Of a DNA stretch of 64,000 bases, positions 62,617 to 64,000 are shown piece after piece. The notes under the pieces were generated by a model. That model saw only the letters and a program-made list of their open reading frames with translations. It had not been told where the DNA came from and did not search any database. This stretch comes from Geodermatophilus sp. DSM 45219 (lineage in GTDB: Bacteria; Actinomycetota; Actinomycetes; Mycobacteriales; Geodermatophilaceae). Numbering within the stretch: position 1 is the first letter of the stretch; each line of letters starts with the position of its first letter. Made by a program: the position numbers and the translations under genes. The stretch is taken from positions 248,001 through 312,000 of the forward strand of contig NZ_FNIQ01000004.1 in assembly GCF_900104025.1 (NCBI RefSeq). Direction: 5' to 3'.

Positions 62617-63341
62617 GGCACGGTCCGGTAGAGCTCCGCCAGGTCGGCCGCGGTCAGCGCGGTCACCGGGGAGTCGAGCACCACCCGGCCCCCGGCCAGC
62701 CCGACCACCCGGTCGCAGTGCCGCCGCACCAGCCCGGGGTCGTGCAGCGCGGCGACCAGCGCGCCGCCGCGGGCCAGGGTCGGCTCGCCGAGCAGCGCCA
62801 GCGCGCGGTCGGCGAGCACCGGGTCCAGCGCGGACGCCGGCTCGTCGGCCAGCACCAGGTCCGGGCGCTGCACCAGCAGCCGGGCGATCGCCACCCGCTG
62901 CCGCTGACCGCCGGAGAGCTGCTCGGTGCGCTCGAACGCCCGGTCGGCCAGGCCCACCTGCTCCAGGGCGGCCAGCACCTCCGGCAGGCCCTGCGGCCGG
63001 AGCAGCGACCAGGCCGCCCGCGCCGCCGACCACCCCGCCAGCCGGCCGGCGTTGACGTCGTGCACCACGCGGAGCCGCCCGACCAGCTCCAGCGACTGGT
63101 GGACGGTGCCGACCCGGGCCCGCACCCGCCGGTCCGCGGTCGAGGCGCCGAGCACCCGCACCGAGCCGGACGTGGGCGGCACCGACCCGTTGGCCACCGC
63201 GAGCAGCGTCGACTTCCCGGCCCCCGACGCGCCGACCAGGGCGACCCGCTCGCCGGGACCCACCTCGAGGTCGACCCCGGCCAGCGCCGTCGTCCCGCCG
63301 TACCGGACCGTGACGCCGTCCAACCGCAGGACGGCGGTCAG
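62613..63341 (-). CDS. phnC: Phosphonate-type ABC transporter ATP-binding protein (PhnC-like), possible CTG start
   Basis: About 242 aa with Walker A GASGAGKST, Q-loop VHQSLELVGRL, signature LSGGQRQR and Walker B LVLADEPASALDP. The domain begins LRLDGVTVRYGG, but no ATG or GTG precedes it within the frame. A CTG at 63341 overlaps the upstream stop as CTGA and gives LTAVLRLDG. A TTG at 63323 would cut the first strand. The CTG start is inferred from domain completeness and coupling. Confidence 0.85.
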   Translation of the reverse strand: MTAVLRLDGVTVRYGGTTALAGVDLEVGPGERVALVGASGAGKSTLLAVANGSVPPTSGSVRVLGASTADRRVRARVGTVHQSLELVGRLRVVHDVNAGRLAGWSAARAAWSLLRPQGLPEVLAALEQVGLADRAFERTEQLSGGQRQRVAIARLLVQRPDLVLADEPASALDPVLADRALALLGEPTLARGGALVAALHDPGLVRRHCDRVVGLAGGRVVLDSPVTALTAADLAELYRTVP

Positions 63342-64000
63342 CTGACCAGCCCCAGGTCGCGGCCGATCTGCTCGATGCGGTCGTGGTCGGAGGTCTGCAC
63401 CGGGACGAACGAACCCGCACCGAACAGGTCCAGCACGGGGTCGCCGGGCGGCAGGCCGGTGAAGAAGGCGAGCAGCCGGTCGGCCAGGTCCGGGACCCCG
63501 GTGCTCGCGGCGGCCCGCGGGTTCAGCAGCCAGTGGTAGTCGGCGTACGGCGGGGTCTCGGAGTGCAGGACGACGGCCGGGTCGACCGCACCCTCCTCGC
63601 TGCGCGCCCGCCAGACCTGCGCGTTGAGGGCGCCGGCCTGGTAGCTGCCGGAGGCCACCAGGGCGAGCGTGGCGTCGTGTGAGCCGGAGAAGCCGGGGCC
63701 GCCGGGGAAGCCCTGCGGGTCGACGCCGGCCTCGCGCAGGAACCACGCGGGCATCAGCCGCCCGGAGGTGGAGGTCTCGCTGCCGTAGGTGAACCGCAGC
63801 GGGGCGAGCGCGGTGAGGTCGGACGACGGCGCGACCCCGGTGGCCGCGTGGACGACGAACACCGAGGTGAAGGCCCGGTCGATGTCGCGCTGGGCGACGG
63901 GGACCGCGCCGGGGGTCTGCAGCCGGGCCTGGACGCCGGTGAGCCCGCCGAACCAGACCAGGTCCAGGTCGCCGGTGCGGAAGAGGGAGACGGCGGCGGC
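63338..64000 (-). CDS. Phosphonate-type ABC substrate-binding protein (PhnD-like), 5' end beyond the window
   Basis: The last 220 residues of a periplasmic-type binding protein of the PhnD family. The frame is open to the window edge, so the signal peptide is not seen. Visible are GDLDLVWFGGLTGVQAR, FTYGSETSTSGRLMPAWFL and GSHDATLALVASGSYQAGALNAQVW, all typical of PhnD proteins. It ends GLVS with a stop overlapping the ATPase start. Confidence 0.85.
   Translation of the reverse strand, partial: AAAVSLFRTGDLDLVWFGGLTGVQARLQTPGAVPVAQRDIDRAFTSVFVVHAATGVAPSSDLTALAPLRFTYGSETSTSGRLMPAWFLREAGVDPQGFPGGPGFSGSHDATLALVASGSYQAGALNAQVWRARSEEGAVDPAVVLHSETPPYADYHWLLNPRAAASTGVPDLADRLLAFFTGLPPGDPVLDLFGAGSFVPVQTSDHDRIEQIGRDLGLVS

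Overview
The window is very GC-rich DNA from an actinobacterium, most likely of the family Geodermatophilaceae (Geodermatophilus/Blastococcus group). The gene order is classically actinobacterial: clpP1-clpP2-clpX; valS and folC divergent, then ndk; radical-SAM pair, RNase E/G, rplU, rpmA, obgE, proB; proA to nadD, rsfS, phosphatase, degV, comEA, comEC, holA; rpsT and lepA; hemW; hrcA, dnaJ, rsmE. GTG starts, 4-nt GTGA/ATGA overlaps and leaderless -10 boxes (TANNNT 6-9 nt before the start codon) are common. The strongest taxonomic clue is a selenocysteine tRNA with a CUA anticodon. As I recall, such UAG-reading tRNASec species have been reported from Geodermatophilus and Blastococcus.

Layout: 1-2.8 kb holds Clp protease genes. 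2.9-3.9 kb holds a DUF559/AbiEi-like protein flanked by direct repeats. 4-9 kb holds valS, folC and ndk. 9-18.7 kb holds the radical-SAM/RNase E/ribosomal protein/Obg/ProB cluster. 18.7-22 kb is an accessory stretch: def, a decayed acetyltransferase remnant, a PEP-mutase-family enzyme, a toxin-antitoxin pair whose antitoxin is frameshifted, and a MarR/mycothiol-enzyme divergent pair. 22-25.3 kb is a zinc uptake operon (znuA-znuC-znuB-zur) with a Zur box. 25.4-36.3 kb runs proA, MoxR/VWA, nadD-rsfS-phosphatase-degV, comEA-comEC and holA. 36.5-43.3 kb holds rpsT, lepA and assorted enzymes, including an HTH/Clp-N pair under an elaborate palindromic operator.

43.4-49.5 kb is the most interesting region, a complete selenocysteine locus: selD, tRNASec(CUA), a substrate-binding-protein-like gene interrupted by one in-frame UAG, selA and selB. 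A strong hairpin starts at the UAG, as a bacterial SECIS should. I read the interrupted gene as one selenoprotein with UAG decoded as Sec at residue 162. At least five other genes in the window end in UAG, so UAG still works as a stop elsewhere.

49.5-64 kb holds an enoyl-CoA hydratase, hemW, an ABC exporter with its two-component system, the heat-shock cluster hrcA-dnaJ-rsmE behind a perfect CIRCE element, a DUF418/TetR divergent pair, and a phosphonate-type ABC importer running off the right edge.

Several small dispersed repeat families recur. One is a 73-bp module that carries a Shine-Dalgarno sequence and sits exactly 4 nt before two unrelated GTG start codons. Two families fold into hairpins at gene 3' ends with compensatory or inverted copies. 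No rRNA, CRISPR array, insertion sequence or prophage was seen. No gene-free stretch exceeds about 300 bases.
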